NCBI RefSeq assembly: GCF_016765585.1 | Contig: NZ_JAESWC010000009.1 | Span: forward strand, 225,244-289,243 | Length of the DNA stretch: 64,000 bases | DNA from: Clostridium rhizosphaerae | GTDB taxonomy: Bacteria; Bacillota; Clostridia; Clostridiales; Clostridiaceae | Reading direction: 5' to 3' | Shown here: positions 10,454-20,216 of the stretch, in pieces | How the letters are laid out: every line of letters begins with the position of its first letter | How positions within the stretch are numbered: the first letter of the stretch is position 1 | Made by a program: the position numbers and the translations under genes | The notes under the pieces: model-generated | The model's input: the letters and a program-made list of their open reading frames with translations, nothing else | Database searches by the model: none | Told to the model about the DNA's origin: nothing

Positions 10454-10894
10454 ATGGGCTTTGACGGGCAGATTGCGAGCGAGAGCGAGTGATCTAAGCT
10501 GCCCAGTGGGCGGAGCCAAAGCCCTAAATGGGCTTTGACGGGCAGATTGCGAGCGAGAGCGAGTGATCTAAGCTGCCCAGTGGGCGGAGCCAAAGCCCTA
10601 AATGGGCTTTGACGGGCAGATTGCGAGCGAGAGCGAGTGATCTAAGCTGCCCAGTGGGCGGAGCCAAAGCCCTAAATGGGCTTTGACGGGCAGATTGCGA
10701 GCGAGAGCGAGTGATCTAAGCTGCCCAGTGGGCGGAGCCAAAGCCCTAAATGGGCTTTGACGGGCAGATTGCGAGCGAGAACGAGTGATCTAAGCTGCCC
10801 AGTGGGCGGAGCCAAAGCCCTAAATGGGCTTTGACGAGCAGATTGCGAGCGAGAGCGAGTGATTTAGACTGCCCAGTGTTCGAGAGAAAGGAGA
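10443..10894 (+). repeat. Six tandem copies of a 74-bp structured repeat
   Basis: Units begin at 10443, 10517, 10591, 10665, 10739 and 10813, spaced exactly 74 bp. The first four are identical over the unit apart from the first one's left flank. Copy 5 differs by one base (GAGAACGAG) and copy 6 by several near its end. Each unit has hairpin 1 (CAAAGCCC-TAAAT-GGGCTTTG) and hairpin 2 (GGGCAG ... CTGCCC) with an inner GC-GAGA-GC tip, then CAGTG. Only copy 6 ends in GTTCGAGAGAAAGGAG, which supplies the ribosome-binding site of the biotin-carrier gene. There is no unique spacer sequence, so this is not CRISPR. Related copies are at 27118, 49775, 51441 and 63916. Confidence 0.95.
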
Positions 10895-10906
10895 AGAGAA
10901 ATTAAA

Positions 10907-11302
10907 ATGAAGAAATATTATGTAACTGTTAATGGAAATAGATATGAGGTTGAGGTTGAAGAGGTAATGGGGAATTTTGAGCCAGTACAGCCGCAGATAA
11001 CAGAGTCTAAAGCTTTAAAGACAGAAGTTAAGCAGCAAGAAATCAAAAAAGAAACACCTAAAGCAGCGCCTAAGGCAGTACCAGAAGGGGGCACAAAAAT
11101 AAATGCTCCAATGCCAGGTACAATAGTTGGAGTTAATATAAAAGAAGGAGACAAAATTAACAAGGGAGATTTATTATTTGTTCTTGAAGCCATGAAAATG
11201 GAAAATGAAATTGTTTCACCAGTTGATGGAACAGTTGTAAGTGTTCAAGTTTCAAAAGGGCAGAGTGTTAATACCGAGGATTTAATGGCAGTTATAGAAT
11301 AG
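10907..11302 (+). CDS. Biotin carboxyl carrier protein
   Basis: A 131-residue protein with a short N-terminal part (KYYVTVNGNRYEVEVEEV), a Lys/Ala/Pro-rich flexible linker at about residues 40-62 and a C-terminal biotinyl domain. The biotin-accepting lysine is Lys97 in EAMKMENE, and the domain closes with the usual VSKGQSVNTEDLMAVIE. It would shuttle carboxyl groups for the carboxyltransferase encoded at 8640. Its gene is separated from the OadG-like gene by the 453-bp repeat array, and its ribosome-binding site (AAAGGAG) directly follows the last repeat copy. Expression may therefore depend on the array. Confidence 0.92.
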   Translation: MKKYYVTVNGNRYEVEVEEVMGNFEPVQPQITESKALKTEVKQQEIKKETPKAAPKAVPEGGTKINAPMPGTIVGVNIKEGDKINKGDLLFVLEAMKMENEIVSPVDGTVVSVQVSKGQSVNTEDLMAVIE

Positions 11303-11371
11303 AAATATTTTTCTCTTGACAAATTGTTGCCAGGGTTTAAAATTAAAGGCGTGAAAAAAGAGGTGTTAGAT

Positions 11372-12160
11372 ATGATTTTAGTTTTAGATGTTGGAAATAC
11401 AAATATTGTTCTTGGTGTTTATGAAGGAAAGAATCTAATAGCAGACTGGAGACTGGCGACAGATCATAAAAGAACTGCGGATGAGTACGGTGTTCAGGTT
11501 ATGCAGCTTTTTACTCAGAAAAAGCTTGAGCTTGATAAGGTTGAGGGTGTAATAGTTTCATCAGTAGTGCCTAACATTATGTATACAGTAGAACATATGG
11601 TGAGAAAATACTTTAATCAGACTCCCCTTGTAGTAGGCCCTGGCATAAAAACAGGTATAAATATCAAGTATGATAATCCAAAAGAAGTTGGAGCTGACAG
11701 AATAGTTAATGCTGTAGCTGCACATGAAACTTATAATAGAGCTCTAATAATCATAGATTTTGGTACAGCAACTACTTTTTGCGCTGTAACTAAAAATGGA
11801 GATTATTTAGGAGGGACAATTTGCCCAGGTATAAAAATATCGGCAGAGGCATTATTTGAAAAAGCAGCAAAGCTTCCTAGAGTTGAACTTGTCAAAACTC
11901 CGGGAGTTATTTGTAAAAATACTGTTACAAGCATGCAGGCCGGAATATTATATGGCTATACAGGTTCTGTTGATTATATAGTAGAAAAGATGAAAAAAGA
12001 AATGCAGGACTATGGAGAGAGCGAGCCGCTTGTTATTGCTACAGGAGGACTTGCAACTTTAATAAGCAAGGATTCAAAGCATATTGATAAGGTTGTTCCT
12101 TATTTAACTTTGGAGGGACTAAGAATTATTTATGATAAGAATAAAGAACAGGTGAGTTAA
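11372..12160 (+). CDS. coaX: Type III pantothenate kinase
   Basis: A 262-residue ASKHA-fold kinase for the first step of coenzyme A synthesis (pantothenate to 4'-phosphopantothenate). The three family motifs are visible: the phosphate-binding [10 protein letters not shown] at the N-terminus, [11 protein letters not shown] in the middle, and [12 protein letters not shown] with GGTICPGI after it. ATG 11372 is chosen because AAAGAGGTG lies just upstream; the longer frame from 11324 lacks one. The stop codon overlaps the ATG of the dihydrouridine synthase gene (TAATG), so the two are translationally coupled, a common arrangement in clostridia. Confidence 0.95.
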   Translation: MILVLDVGNTNIVLGVYEGKNLIADWRLATDHKRTADEYGVQVMQLFTQKKLELDKVEGVIVSSVVPNIMYTVEHMVRKYFNQTPLVVGPGIKTGINIKYDNPKEVGADRIVNAVAAHETYNRALIIIDFGTATTFCAVTKNGDYLGGTICPGIKISAEALFEKAAKLPRVELVKTPGVICKNTVTSMQAGILYGYTGSVDYIVEKMKKEMQDYGESEPLVIATGGLATLISKDSKHIDKVVPYLTLEGLRIIYDKNKEQVS

Positions 12161-13122
12161 TGAAGATCGGAAATCTTGAATTTAATAATAATGTGTTTCT
12201 GGCACCTATGGCAGGAGTTACAGATATAGCCTTTAGGGGGCTCTGCGTTGAGATGGGCTGCGGTCTTTCATATACTGAAATGGTTAGTGCCAAGGGACTT
12301 TATTATAAAAGCGATAACACAGAACAAATGCTAAGGGTTTCAGAAGAAGAAAAGCCTGTGGCAGTGCAGATTTTTGGAAATGATCCTTATATAATGGCTA
12401 AGGCCTGTGATTATTTTAATGATAATGATGACATATGTTTAATTGATATAAACATGGGGTGTCCAGTACCTAAGGTTGTAAAAAATGGTGAAGGCTCTGC
12501 ACTTATGAGAAATCCTAAGCTTGCAGCTGAAATTGTCAGAGAAGTTAAAAAAGCTTCAAAAAAGCCCGTTACTGTAAAATTCAGGAAGGGTTTTAATGAC
12601 AGAGAAATAAACGCTGTAGATTTTGCAAAGGAAATGGAACAAGCAGGAGCATGTGCTGTTGCTGTTCATGGAAGAACCCGAGAGCAGATGTATGAAGGGA
12701 AGGCAGATTGGGATATAATAAGACAAGTAAAAGAAAGTGTAAGTATTCCTGTTATAGGAAATGGTGATATTTTTTCTGCAGAGGCTGCTGTGCTGATTAG
12801 TAATTACACAAAGTGTGACGGCATTATGATAGCAAGAGGCGCTCAAGGGAATCCATGGATTTTTAGAGAAGTAACTCAGGCTTTGAGAGGGGAAGAAGTC
12901 ACTTACCCTTCAGATCTTGAAAAAATAGATTTGGGTATAAGACACTTGAGCTTAGCGGTACGATATCATGGAGAACTTAAAGCAGTAAGAGAAATGAGAA
13001 AGCACATTGGCTGGTATATAAAAGGAATGAAAAATTGTACAGATATTAAAAATGAAGTTAATGCTGAAAAAACTGCACAAGGTGTAAAAGATATATTAAA
13101 TAGATATAGAAATATACTGTAA
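12160..13122 (+). CDS. tRNA-dihydrouridine synthase (DusB-like)
   Basis: A 320-residue FMN enzyme that reduces uridine to dihydrouridine in tRNA D-loops. The N-terminal TIM barrel begins with [17 protein letters not shown]. The catalytic cysteine lies in [20 protein letters not shown], and the FMN phosphate site is in [14 protein letters not shown] and [13 protein letters not shown]. The helical C-terminal part ([12 protein letters not shown]) is as in DusB. It overlaps the coaX stop by one base and is likely co-transcribed with it and the unknown gene at 13178. Confidence 0.93.
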   Translation: MKIGNLEFNNNVFLAPMAGVTDIAFRGLCVEMGCGLSYTEMVSAKGLYYKSDNTEQMLRVSEEEKPVAVQIFGNDPYIMAKACDYFNDNDDICLIDINMGCPVPKVVKNGEGSALMRNPKLAAEIVREVKKASKKPVTVKFRKGFNDREINAVDFAKEMEQAGACAVAVHGRTREQMYEGKADWDIIRQVKESVSIPVIGNGDIFSAEAAVLISNYTKCDGIMIARGAQGNPWIFREVTQALRGEEVTYPSDLEKIDLGIRHLSLAVRYHGELKAVREMRKHIGWYIKGMKNCTDIKNEVNAEKTAQGVKDILNRYRNIL

Positions 13123-13177
13123 TTTTTAAAATATGTATGAATATAATAGCATTGTAAATAATTATTAGAGGTTCATA

Positions 13178-13993
13178 ATGAAGCCTGTTATATATGTAAG
13201 TACCGACTTAAACAAGGCATATTATGATGACAGCTTTCTTGGTAGGATTAAGGATAGGTTTAGAATAAGGTTAAAAGGAGAGAGTTTTATAAAAGAGCTT
13301 GATTTAACTGTTGCTCATGTAAAACTCCCTCCTAATTTTAATAATAAAGCTTACCTTGGCAATATGGAGAAAGCTAAGAGTTTCATAAGGAAGCAAAGTG
13401 TGGAGCTTGCTCCAAAAACAGCTAGAAATTTGGATTTTAATATTTTAAATGAATTCCAAAGAAAACTTTTCGCTTATGGAGTAGTTAACAGTGTAAAAAT
13501 ACTCCTTAGAATAAGTCAAAAAAGTATTAAAACTTCCTGTATTGTTATTTATGATGCCGCAGACAAAGAACTTTATAATATAGTCTGCGAGCTTGCCAAG
13601 GAATGCAAATATTTTATACTGGTTTCAAAGGACATAAAAAGAACAAGAACCTTAAGTGACTACATAATAGCCAATTATGGCATATCCCCTGTTGTAACAG
13701 CTGATTATGATTATGCTGTAAGAGAAGCAGATTTTATAATAAGCTCAATGGAAATTGAAGCTAAGATACCAGTATGGTACATAAATAATTTGTTTATTCC
13801 AGATAATACATCCACAGTAATAAATGACGTAAGCTTTGCTGTGCCATGGGATATAAATAATCTGGAATTTGGCTGTGAAGTGTTGGGAGCTATTTTAAAT
13901 CAGATGCAGGAGAGAGATGTAGAGAAAGCACTTAGGTATAATGGAATTTATTTAGATAAGGTTAAGTTTAATGAAAAAGTTATAGAAATGTAG
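13178..13993 (+). CDS. Conserved clostridial protein of unknown function (dus-greA interval)
   Basis: A 271-residue protein with no signal peptide or membrane segment. The first third is basic (FLGRIKDRFRIRLKG). The second half alternates beta strands and helices in a way that suggests a Rossmann-like fold (SCIVIYDAADKELYNIVCELAKECKYFILVS, then SPVVTADYDYAVREADFIISS), ending in a segment rich in hydrophobic turns (VSFAVPWDINNLEFGCEVLGAIL). I do not recognise a catalytic motif. It follows dus by 55 bases on the same strand and precedes the greA promoter. I recall similar ORFs at this place in other clostridia, but that needs a search. Codon use matches its neighbours and the gene looks native. 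Confidence 0.75.
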   Translation: MKPVIYVSTDLNKAYYDDSFLGRIKDRFRIRLKGESFIKELDLTVAHVKLPPNFNNKAYLGNMEKAKSFIRKQSVELAPKTARNLDFNILNEFQRKLFAYGVVNSVKILLRISQKSIKTSCIVIYDAADKELYNIVCELAKECKYFILVSKDIKRTRTLSDYIIANYGISPVVTADYDYAVREADFIISSMEIEAKIPVWYINNLFIPDNTSTVINDVSFAVPWDINNLEFGCEVLGAILNQMQERDVEKALRYNGIYLDKVKFNEKVIEM

Positions 13994-14012
13994 AAGGCAA
14001 AATTGCTAGTTG

Positions 14013-14041
14013 TTGACATTATGAAAATGCTGTTTTATAAT
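14013..14041 (+). promoter_or_regulatory. Sigma-A type promoter of greA-lysS
   Basis: A perfect TTGACA (14013-14018), a 17-base spacer and a perfect TATAAT (14036-14041), 85 bases before the greA ATG. This is the closest match to the consensus in the window and fits a strongly expressed housekeeping operon. Confidence 0.85.
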
Positions 14042-14125
14042 ATGTACTTAATGAATTAGCTTGTTTAGCTTACATGAATTATTGGGTAAGGGAATTATGA
14101 TTATATTTTAGAAGGGGAGAAAGAA

Positions 14126-14608
14126 ATGAGTGATTCAAAAAAGTTTTTAATGACATATGAAGGTGTAAAAAAGTTAGAGGAAGAATTAGAATATCTTAAA
14201 ACAATAAAAAGAGTTGATATAAAAGAAAAAATAAAGGTTGCACGTTCTTTTGGGGACTTAAGCGAAAATGCTGAGTATGATGAAGCTAAAAATGAACAAG
14301 CTTTTGTTGAAGGTAGGATTGCTCAGCTTGAAAATATGCTTAAAAATGCAACTGTAGTTGATGAGTCTGAAATTCCTAGAGATAAGGTTAGCGTAGGTTC
14401 TATTGTTAAGGTTAAGGATTTTGAATTTGATGAAGAAATGGAGCTTTCTATTGTTGGTTCTGCAGAAGCTGATCCTATGGAAAATAAAATTTCTAATGAA
14501 TCACCAGTTGGAAATGCGCTTATAGGAAAAAAGGTAGGGGATGTAGTAGAAGTTCCAGTACCAGATGGAGTAAATAAGTACGAAATACTTGGAATAAGAA
14601 CAGCTTAA
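14126..14608 (+). CDS. greA: Transcription elongation factor GreA
   Basis: A 160-residue protein of standard GreA length. The N-terminal coiled coil carries the acidic tip segment [17 protein letters not shown], which reaches into the RNA polymerase secondary channel to stimulate cleavage of backtracked RNA. The C-terminal FKBP-like domain ends [24 protein letters not shown]. The ATG is preceded by AGAAGGGGAGA. lysS follows after 24 bases, a gene order common in Firmicutes, and both are read from the consensus promoter at 14013. Confidence 0.97.
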   Translation: MSDSKKFLMTYEGVKKLEEELEYLKTIKRVDIKEKIKVARSFGDLSENAEYDEAKNEQAFVEGRIAQLENMLKNATVVDESEIPRDKVSVGSIVKVKDFEFDEEMELSIVGSAEADPMENKISNESPVGNALIGKKVGDVVEVPVPDGVNKYEILGIRTA

Positions 14609-14632
14609 ACAAACGAAGTGGAGGAAAGATAA

Positions 14633-16144
14633 ATGGCTAATGATGAATTAAATGTTCAGCAGCAGGAAGCTAAGTATAATGAGCAGGTAACGCTTAGAAG
14701 ACAAAAGCTTGCTGATCTTCAAGCACAGGGGAAGGATCCATTTGATGTTTATAAGGTTAATAGAACTCATACATCACAGGAAGTTAAAGATAACTTTGAA
14801 AGTTTAGAAAACCAAACTGTTACTGTTGCAGGAAGACTTATGTCTAAGAGAGTACAGGGTAAGGCTGGCTTTTCACACATTCAAGACAGATTCGGAAGAC
14901 TTCAAATGTATATAAAGATTGATGATGTTGGAGAAGAAAAGCTAAAGGAATTTAAAACTTTAGATTTAGGAGACTGGATTAGTGTAACAGGTTTTGTATT
15001 CAAAACTAAAACAGAAGAAATTTCAGTACATATTAAGGATTTCCAGTTAATATCCAAGTCATTGAAGCCGCTTCCAGATAAGTGGCATGGTCTTAAAGAC
15101 CCAGACCTTAGATATAGACAAAGAGAAGTTGATCTTATAATGAATGAAAATGTAAGAGAGACTTTTATTAAGAGAACTCAAATTATTAGATATGTAAGAG
15201 AGTTTTTAGACAATAGAGGATATCTTGAGGCTGAAACTCCAATACTTTCACCTATTGCTGGCGGAGCAGCTGCTAGACCATTTACTACTCATCATAACGC
15301 TCTTGATATAGATATGTATCTTAGAATAGCTACAGAGCTATATTTAAAGAGACTTATCGTAGGCGGCTTTGAAAAAGTTTATGATATGGGCAAGAACTTT
15401 AGAAATGAAGGTATAGATATAAGACATAATCCAGAGTTTACTATGATAGAATTATACGAAGCTTATGCTGACTACAATGATATGATGGAACTTATGGAAA
15501 ACCTTGTAGCTTACGTTTGTCAAAAGGTTAACGGAACTACAAAGATAACTTACCAAGATACAGAGATAGATTTAACTCCACCATGGAGAAGATTATCAAT
15601 GGTGGATGCAGTTAAAGAATATGCCGACATAGACTTTACTACAATTAAAACTGATGAAGAAGCTCAGGCTATTGCTAAAGAAAAGCATCTTGAGTTTAAG
15701 AAAGAAATTAAGGACTGCACAAAGGCAGATGTATTAAATGGATTGTTTGAAGAATATGCAGAACATCATTTAATTCAACCTACTTTCTTAATTGATTATC
15801 CAGTTGAGATTTCACCTCTTACTAAGAAAAAGAGAGGAAACGCAGACTTTACTGAAAGGTTTGAAGGATTCATCTTTGGAAGAGAAGTATGTAATGCTTA
15901 TTCAGAGCTTAATGATCCAATAGTTCAAAGAGATAGATTTGAGCAGCAGGCTAAGGAAAGAGAGCTTGGAGACGATGAAGCTTATATGATAGATGAGGAA
16001 TTTATGAGTGCTCTTGAAACAGGGATGCCTCCAACAGGCGGACTTGGAATAGGCATAGACAGAATAGTAATGTTCTTAACAGATGCTATTTCTATAAGAG
16101 ACGTATTATTATTCCCAACAATGAAACCAATAGATAATAAATAA
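14633..16144 (+). CDS. lysS: Lysyl-tRNA synthetase (class II)
   Basis: A 503-residue class IIb synthetase. An N-terminal OB-fold anticodon-binding domain ([23 protein letters not shown]) is followed by the catalytic core: motif 1 around [26 protein letters not shown], motif 2 [18 protein letters not shown] and motif 3 [26 protein letters not shown]. It charges tRNA-Lys. It is the second gene of the greA operon, with GGAGG 10 bases upstream of its ATG and a hairpin terminator right after its stop. Confidence 0.97.
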   Translation: MANDELNVQQQEAKYNEQVTLRRQKLADLQAQGKDPFDVYKVNRTHTSQEVKDNFESLENQTVTVAGRLMSKRVQGKAGFSHIQDRFGRLQMYIKIDDVGEEKLKEFKTLDLGDWISVTGFVFKTKTEEISVHIKDFQLISKSLKPLPDKWHGLKDPDLRYRQREVDLIMNENVRETFIKRTQIIRYVREFLDNRGYLEAETPILSPIAGGAAARPFTTHHNALDIDMYLRIATELYLKRLIVGGFEKVYDMGKNFRNEGIDIRHNPEFTMIELYEAYADYNDMMELMENLVAYVCQKVNGTTKITYQDTEIDLTPPWRRLSMVDAVKEYADIDFTTIKTDEEAQAIAKEKHLEFKKEIKDCTKADVLNGLFEEYAEHHLIQPTFLIDYPVEISPLTKKKRGNADFTERFEGFIFGREVCNAYSELNDPIVQRDRFEQQAKERELGDDEAYMIDEEFMSALETGMPPTGGLGIGIDRIVMFLTDAISIRDVLLFPTMKPIDNK

Positions 16145-16161
16145 TTAATAATTAATAATCG

Positions 16162-16198
16162 ATAAAGCGGTTGGCTTAGGCTGACCGCTTTATTTTTT
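16162..16198 (+). terminator. Rho-independent terminator of greA-lysS
   Basis: AAAGCGGT and ACCGCTTT pair around TGGCTTAGGCTG and are followed by ATTTTTTAA. It lies 18 bases after the lysS stop. Confidence 0.85.
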
Positions 16199-16313
16199 AA
16201 AACTCATGATTCGAGTTACTTCGACAAGCATAGTGTAGTAAAATGAATTTTGCATGTATACTCTTACTGGTATGTGGAATAAAGTTACAATAAATGAGAT
16301 TATTGGAGGAGAA

Positions 16314-18050
16314 ATGAATAATACAATTAAGTCATCAACAATACCTTACTTCAAACGATTAAAAACGAAGATAACCGTATTATTTTTTATTATATCATTA
16401 ATTATGATTAGTCTGCTTTCAAGTGCTTTGTATTTAATAAACTATAATATAACGACTAAAGGTCTTGTTCAAAGAGCTTCAGATATTTCAAAAAATACAC
16501 TTGGATATATTGATGTTAAAGAGTTTCAGAAGCTAAAAATAAAAGAAGATGAACAAAAAGATTCCTATAAAAAGATGAGAGAAAGTCTTAGCGCTATTAG
16601 GGAGTTCAGTGGTGCAAAATATGTTTTTACAATGAGGAGAAATGAGGATGGAAAGTTCTCTTATGTTGTTGATGGATCTAAGGAAGAAGGTATGTCTCAT
16701 ATTGGAGATATAGAAGATATCAATAACAGATATGAAACTGCTTGGAATGGGAATATATATACTGATAAGAAAATAAGGGATGAGGGAAAGTGGGGAATAC
16801 TTATAAGCTCCTACTATCCTATAAAAGAAAATGACAAGGTGATAGGTTTTGTTGGTATAGATTATGATGCAGAAGACACATATCTAGCTTTACATAAGTT
16901 TAGACTTACAGCTATACTTATATCTCTTGGAATAAGTTTAATTATAGCATTTTGCGGATATCTTGTTGCAAGTTACGTCTCTAAACCAATAATAGAGATA
17001 GCCGGTATTGCAGAAAGTGTTGCTTCAAATGACTTGAATGTACGAAAGTTGAAAATAAGAGATAATGATGAACTGGGAACTTTATCTAAGTCATTTAACC
17101 TAATGATTGATAATATTAGAAAAATGATTAATAAAATGCAACGGACATCAGATGAATTAGTACAAGCCTCGAAAATTATAGGACTTTCAACTCAAGAAAT
17201 CGCATCTTCTAGTGAAGGAATTACAAGTCAAGTTCAACAGATTGCAGCAGGAGGCACTGTACAGGCTGACGAGGCATCTAAAAGCTACGATTTAGTAAGT
17301 AATTTATCAACTAAAATTGAAGATATGAATGAAAGATTGGATATTACGTCTAATAATACAACAAATATGCAGGATGCAAATAGGCAAGGAACAATTGCTA
17401 TTAGTAGTCTTGAAAATAATTTTGATAGGTATCTAGGAACAGCTCTAGAAGTAGCTTCAAAGGTAGAAGAACTTCACTTATCTTCAAAATCAATAGTTAG
17501 TATTTTAACAACAATTAATTCAATCGCTGAGCAGACTAATCTTCTAGCTTTAAATGCTGCCATCGAAGCTGCCAGAGCAGGAGAGCATGGAAAAGGCTTT
17601 GCAGTTGTATCAGAAGAAATAAGAAAATTAGCAGAGCAGGCAGCATTTTCTACTAAGGAAATTCAAGGTATAGTGGACAAAATTTCAAAGGATGTTTTAA
17701 ATATAAGCAACCTTACTGTTGAATCTAAGGATTTGATATTTTATGTAAAGGATGCAATAGATAAATCAAAGGAGTCATTAACTAATATAGAAGTATCAGC
17801 GACAGATACAGTAAATGAGATAAATAACCTGGACAATGATATAAAATACATTGAGACCTTAAAAGAAAGAGTTTTAAAGTCTGTTCAAGATATGGCTGCT
17901 ATTGCACAGGAGTCTGCTGCTGGAACTGAGGAAATCAGTGCTTCTTCGGAAGAACAGTCGGCATCAATAGAAGAGGTTCTATCTTCTATTGATAGCTTAA
18001 ATGAAATGATAGAAGAATTAAACGATATGATTAAAGAATATAAGTTATAA
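16314..18050 (+). CDS. Methyl-accepting chemotaxis protein
   Basis: A 578-residue transmembrane chemoreceptor from ATG 16314, which has GGAGGA four bases upstream; the longer frame from 16254 lacks a site. TM1 is at about residues 20-42 ([23 protein letters not shown]). An extracellular Cache-like sensor follows to about residue 195 ([23 protein letters not shown]), then TM2 at about 202-225, a HAMP linker ([19 protein letters not shown]) and the signalling domain. The conserved hairpin tip is [27 protein letters not shown], where CheA and CheW bind. It is a stand-alone gene; the ligand cannot be predicted. Confidence 0.92.
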   Translation: MNNTIKSSTIPYFKRLKTKITVLFFIISLIMISLLSSALYLINYNITTKGLVQRASDISKNTLGYIDVKEFQKLKIKEDEQKDSYKKMRESLSAIREFSGAKYVFTMRRNEDGKFSYVVDGSKEEGMSHIGDIEDINNRYETAWNGNIYTDKKIRDEGKWGILISSYYPIKENDKVIGFVGIDYDAEDTYLALHKFRLTAILISLGISLIIAFCGYLVASYVSKPIIEIAGIAESVASNDLNVRKLKIRDNDELGTLSKSFNLMIDNIRKMINKMQRTSDELVQASKIIGLSTQEIASSSEGITSQVQQIAAGGTVQADEASKSYDLVSNLSTKIEDMNERLDITSNNTTNMQDANRQGTIAISSLENNFDRYLGTALEVASKVEELHLSSKSIVSILTTINSIAEQTNLLALNAAIEAARAGEHGKGFAVVSEEIRKLAEQAAFSTKEIQGIVDKISKDVLNISNLTVESKDLIFYVKDAIDKSKESLTNIEVSATDTVNEINNLDNDIKYIETLKERVLKSVQDMAAIAQESAAGTEEISASSEEQSASIEEVLSSIDSLNEMIEELNDMIKEYKL

Positions 18051-18139
18051 ACAAAAGCTCTATAATAAGTAACTCTTTTATTATATAAACATACTATATA
18101 GAAGGACAAGCAAAGTTGTTTATAAGGAGGCAGTTATAT

Positions 18140-18463
18140 ATGAGCTATGGTTTTGGATTTGTTGAGAATGTTCAAGATAACTTAGGACAAACTGTTAGTA
18201 TATTCACTACAAGTGGTGGACAATCTGGTTCAGGTTTTACTGGAGTTTTAGCTAATGCAAATAATGATTTTGTAAGATTAGTTAATCAAATAGGTCAGGG
18301 ACCAGGATGTGCTCTTGGAAATTGTTGTGACAGTTTTGGCGGGCATGATGGATATAATGAGGCAGGAATGAATTGCGGTAGAAATATGTTAGGAACAGTG
18401 GTTGATATTCCATATAACAGGATGGCAGCCTTTGTCCATAATGCTGTAGGTTCACACTGGTAA
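18140..18463 (+). CDS. Small Gly-rich protein of unknown function, possibly spore-associated
   Basis: A 107-residue protein from ATG 18140, with AAGGAGG ten bases upstream. The sequence is beta-rich and glycine-rich: GQTVSIFTTSGGQSGSGFTG, then FVRLVNQIGQGPGCALGNCCDSFGGHDG with a cysteine cluster, then LGTVVDIPYNRMAAFVHNAV. The middle pattern, a small barrel-like strand-turn-strand followed by IPYNRMAAFVH, resembles short Firmicutes proteins linked to spores, but I do not recognise a named family and give no function. It is monocistronic with its own terminator. Four cysteines over about 55 residues could bind metal or form disulfides. Confidence 0.75.
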   Translation: MSYGFGFVENVQDNLGQTVSIFTTSGGQSGSGFTGVLANANNDFVRLVNQIGQGPGCALGNCCDSFGGHDGYNEAGMNCGRNMLGTVVDIPYNRMAAFVHNAVGSHW

Positions 18464-18471
18464 AAATAAAA

Positions 18472-18505
18472 ACTTCCTCTGAGACTAAACAGAGGAAGTT
18501 TTTTA
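18472..18505 (+). terminator. Rho-independent terminator after the small Gly-rich gene
   Basis: ACTTCCTCTG / CAGAGGAAGT, perfect 10-bp stem, 8-base loop, followed by TTTTTTA. Confidence 0.9.
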
Positions 18506-18580
18506 TTCTCAATAATGTTGTAAAACTATCCGCTGTAGAAGTCAAATGAAAATTATTTTCAATTATTTTATTATAGATAC

Positions 18581-18639
18581 TTGACAAAAGTAATTATAAT
18601 GATGTATTATAGTTACATAAGATAACTAAGTAACTATAA
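18581..18639 (+). promoter_or_regulatory. Promoter and overlapping operator of azoR and the dioxygenase gene
   Basis: TTGACA (18581-18586), an 18-base spacer and TATTAT (18605-18610). A perfect inverted repeat TTATAGTTAC (18607-18616) / GTAACTATAA (18630-18639) starts inside the -10 box. The position is typical of repressor binding. Sites containing GTAACT pairs are known for HxlR- and MarR-type quinone or redox repressors that control azoreductase genes in Bacillus; that link is inference. Confidence 0.6.
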
Positions 18640-18741
18640 GTTATGATATGTGATGTATAAAAACTATTTAAATTACTATTACTATAAATGTACAAGTGCT
18701 TAGTTGAAAAAATAGAAAAGAGCATAAAGGAGAAGATAAAA

Positions 18742-19377
18742 ATGTCAAAAATACTATATATTACTGCAAACCCAAAAGCTAAGGAGCAATCTTTCAGCTT
18801 AACTCTAGGAGAGGCTTTTTTAAACACTTATAAGGAATTAAATCCTAATGATGAAATTGTTAATGTAGATGTATATGATATGGAAGTTCCACTTATAGAT
18901 GAAGTTGTTTTTAGTGCCTGGGGTAAATTTGGTCAAGGACTTTCCTTTGGTGAATTAACCTCAGAAGAACAGCACAAGGTATCAGTTATGAACGAAATAT
19001 TAGAGCAGTTCTTATCTGCTGATAAATATGTTTTGGTTACACCTCTTTGGAACTTTTCTGTTCCTCCAATGATGAAGGCTTATATTGATAATATATGTAT
19101 TGCAGGCAAAACCTTCAAGTATACAGAAAATGGTCCAGTGGGATTATTAGGAGGTAAAAAGGCTGTTCATATTCAGGCAAGAGGAGGAATATATTCTGAA
19201 GGTCCCGCAGCTGCTGTTGAAATGGGAGATAAATATATAAATGCCGTTTTAAATTTTATAGGCATTACTGATAAAGAATCTGTAATAGTTGAAGGAATGG
19301 CCGCAGCTCCAGATAAGTCAGAGAATATAAAGAATGATGGAATAGCAAGAGCTAAGGAAGCGGCTAAGAGATTTTAG
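18742..19377 (+). CDS. azoR: FMN-dependent NADH-azoreductase (quinone reductase)
   Basis: A 211-residue flavodoxin-like protein from ATG 18742, with AAAGGAGA upstream; the longer frame from 18688 would cross leader sequence. It starts [25 protein letters not shown], the FMN phosphate-binding turn of the AcpD/AzoR family, then [21 protein letters not shown] and [13 protein letters not shown]. These enzymes reduce azo dyes in vitro and in cells mostly detoxify quinones by two-electron reduction. The next gene, 13 bases on, encodes an aromatic-ring extradiol dioxygenase, and both lie behind a promoter with a clear palindromic operator. Response to quinones or phenols is therefore plausible. Confidence 0.88.
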   Translation: MSKILYITANPKAKEQSFSLTLGEAFLNTYKELNPNDEIVNVDVYDMEVPLIDEVVFSAWGKFGQGLSFGELTSEEQHKVSVMNEILEQFLSADKYVLVTPLWNFSVPPMMKAYIDNICIAGKTFKYTENGPVGLLGGKKAVHIQARGGIYSEGPAAAVEMGDKYINAVLNFIGITDKESVIVEGMAAAPDKSENIKNDGIARAKEAAKRF

Positions 19378-19390
19378 GGGAGATGAGAAT

Positions 19391-20158
19391 ATGGTACCTT
19401 CAATATTTGTTTGTCACGGAGGACCAACTCTTGCAATAGAGGATAATCAATACACAAGCTTTTTAAAAAACTTGGGCAAGAGTATTAAACCAAAGGCAAT
19501 AGTCATTTTTACAGCACATTTTGAAGAAGAAATTACTACTATATCTTCTGTAGAAGGCACTTATGATATGATTTATGATTTTTATGGTTTTCCTAAAGAG
19601 CTTTATTCAATGAAGTATCCTGCAAATGGATCACCAGAATTAGCTTCAAAACTTCAAGGAATGCTTAAAAATTATAATATAGAAAGTAAGTTTGATACTA
19701 AGAGAGGCTTAGATCATGGTGCTTGGGTTATCCTTCACCTGATGTATCCTGAGGCTGATATTCCAGTTGTACAGATTTCTGTAAATCCATATCTTTCAAT
19801 GGAAAGGCAGTACGAAATAGGAGAAGCAATTAATAAGCTTAAAGAGGAAGATATCCTTGTTATAGGAAGCGGCTCTACAGTTCACAATTTGAGAACTATA
19901 AACTGGGAGGCTGTAAGGCCTGAAAAATGGGCTGAGGAGTTTGACAATTGGCTTATTGATAAAATAGAGAAAAATGATTTAGAGTTATTATTTAAATATA
20001 GGGAACTTGCACCAAACGCAGAGAGGGCTGTTCCAAGAGAAGAGCATTTGGTTCCTCTATTTATAGCTATGGGAAGTGGACAGGAAGGTAAACTGCCAAA
20101 GCTTCTTCATAAAAGCTATGAATTTGGTACTTTAAGTTATATTTGTTTTGAGTTTTAG
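19391..20158 (+). CDS. Class III extradiol dioxygenase (DODA/YgiD type)
   Basis: A 255-residue protein of the LigB-superfamily DODA type, which opens catechol-like rings with a metal ion. Metal-ligand-like histidines are visible in IFVCHGGPTLAIED (His near residue 9), IFTAHFEEE, RGLDHGAWVILHLMYPEADIPVVQISVN and GSTVHN. The C-terminal region EEHLVPLFIAMGSGQEG is also typical. It follows azoR by 13 bases with GGGGAGATGAG before its ATG, forming a two-gene operon. In an anaerobe, an O2-using ring dioxygenase is odd; a role in oxygen or quinone defence, or a different reaction, is possible (inference). Confidence 0.85.
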   Translation: MVPSIFVCHGGPTLAIEDNQYTSFLKNLGKSIKPKAIVIFTAHFEEEITTISSVEGTYDMIYDFYGFPKELYSMKYPANGSPELASKLQGMLKNYNIESKFDTKRGLDHGAWVILHLMYPEADIPVVQISVNPYLSMERQYEIGEAINKLKEEDILVIGSGSTVHNLRTINWEAVRPEKWAEEFDNWLIDKIEKNDLELLFKYRELAPNAERAVPREEHLVPLFIAMGSGQEGKLPKLLHKSYEFGTLSYICFEF

Positions 20159-20166
20159 CAATTAAT

Positions 20167-20202
20167 AAAAGCAGCTAGTGTGATACTGGCTGCTTTTGTT
20201 AA
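20167..20202. terminator. Bidirectional terminator between the dioxygenase and sensor-kinase genes
   Basis: AAAAGCAGC / GCTGCTTTT stem with one internal T-G position and the TTTTGTT tail; it lies between convergent genes. Confidence 0.75.
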
Positions 20203-20216
20203 TGTTAAAAATAAAG

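Noticed and set aside
10443..10894. CRISPR array
   Set aside because: The 74-bp units abut each other with no unique spacers, and no cas genes are nearby.
16254..16313. Upstream start of the chemoreceptor
   Set aside because: GGAGGA stands directly before ATG 16314 and the extra 20 residues precede the normal N-terminus of the family.
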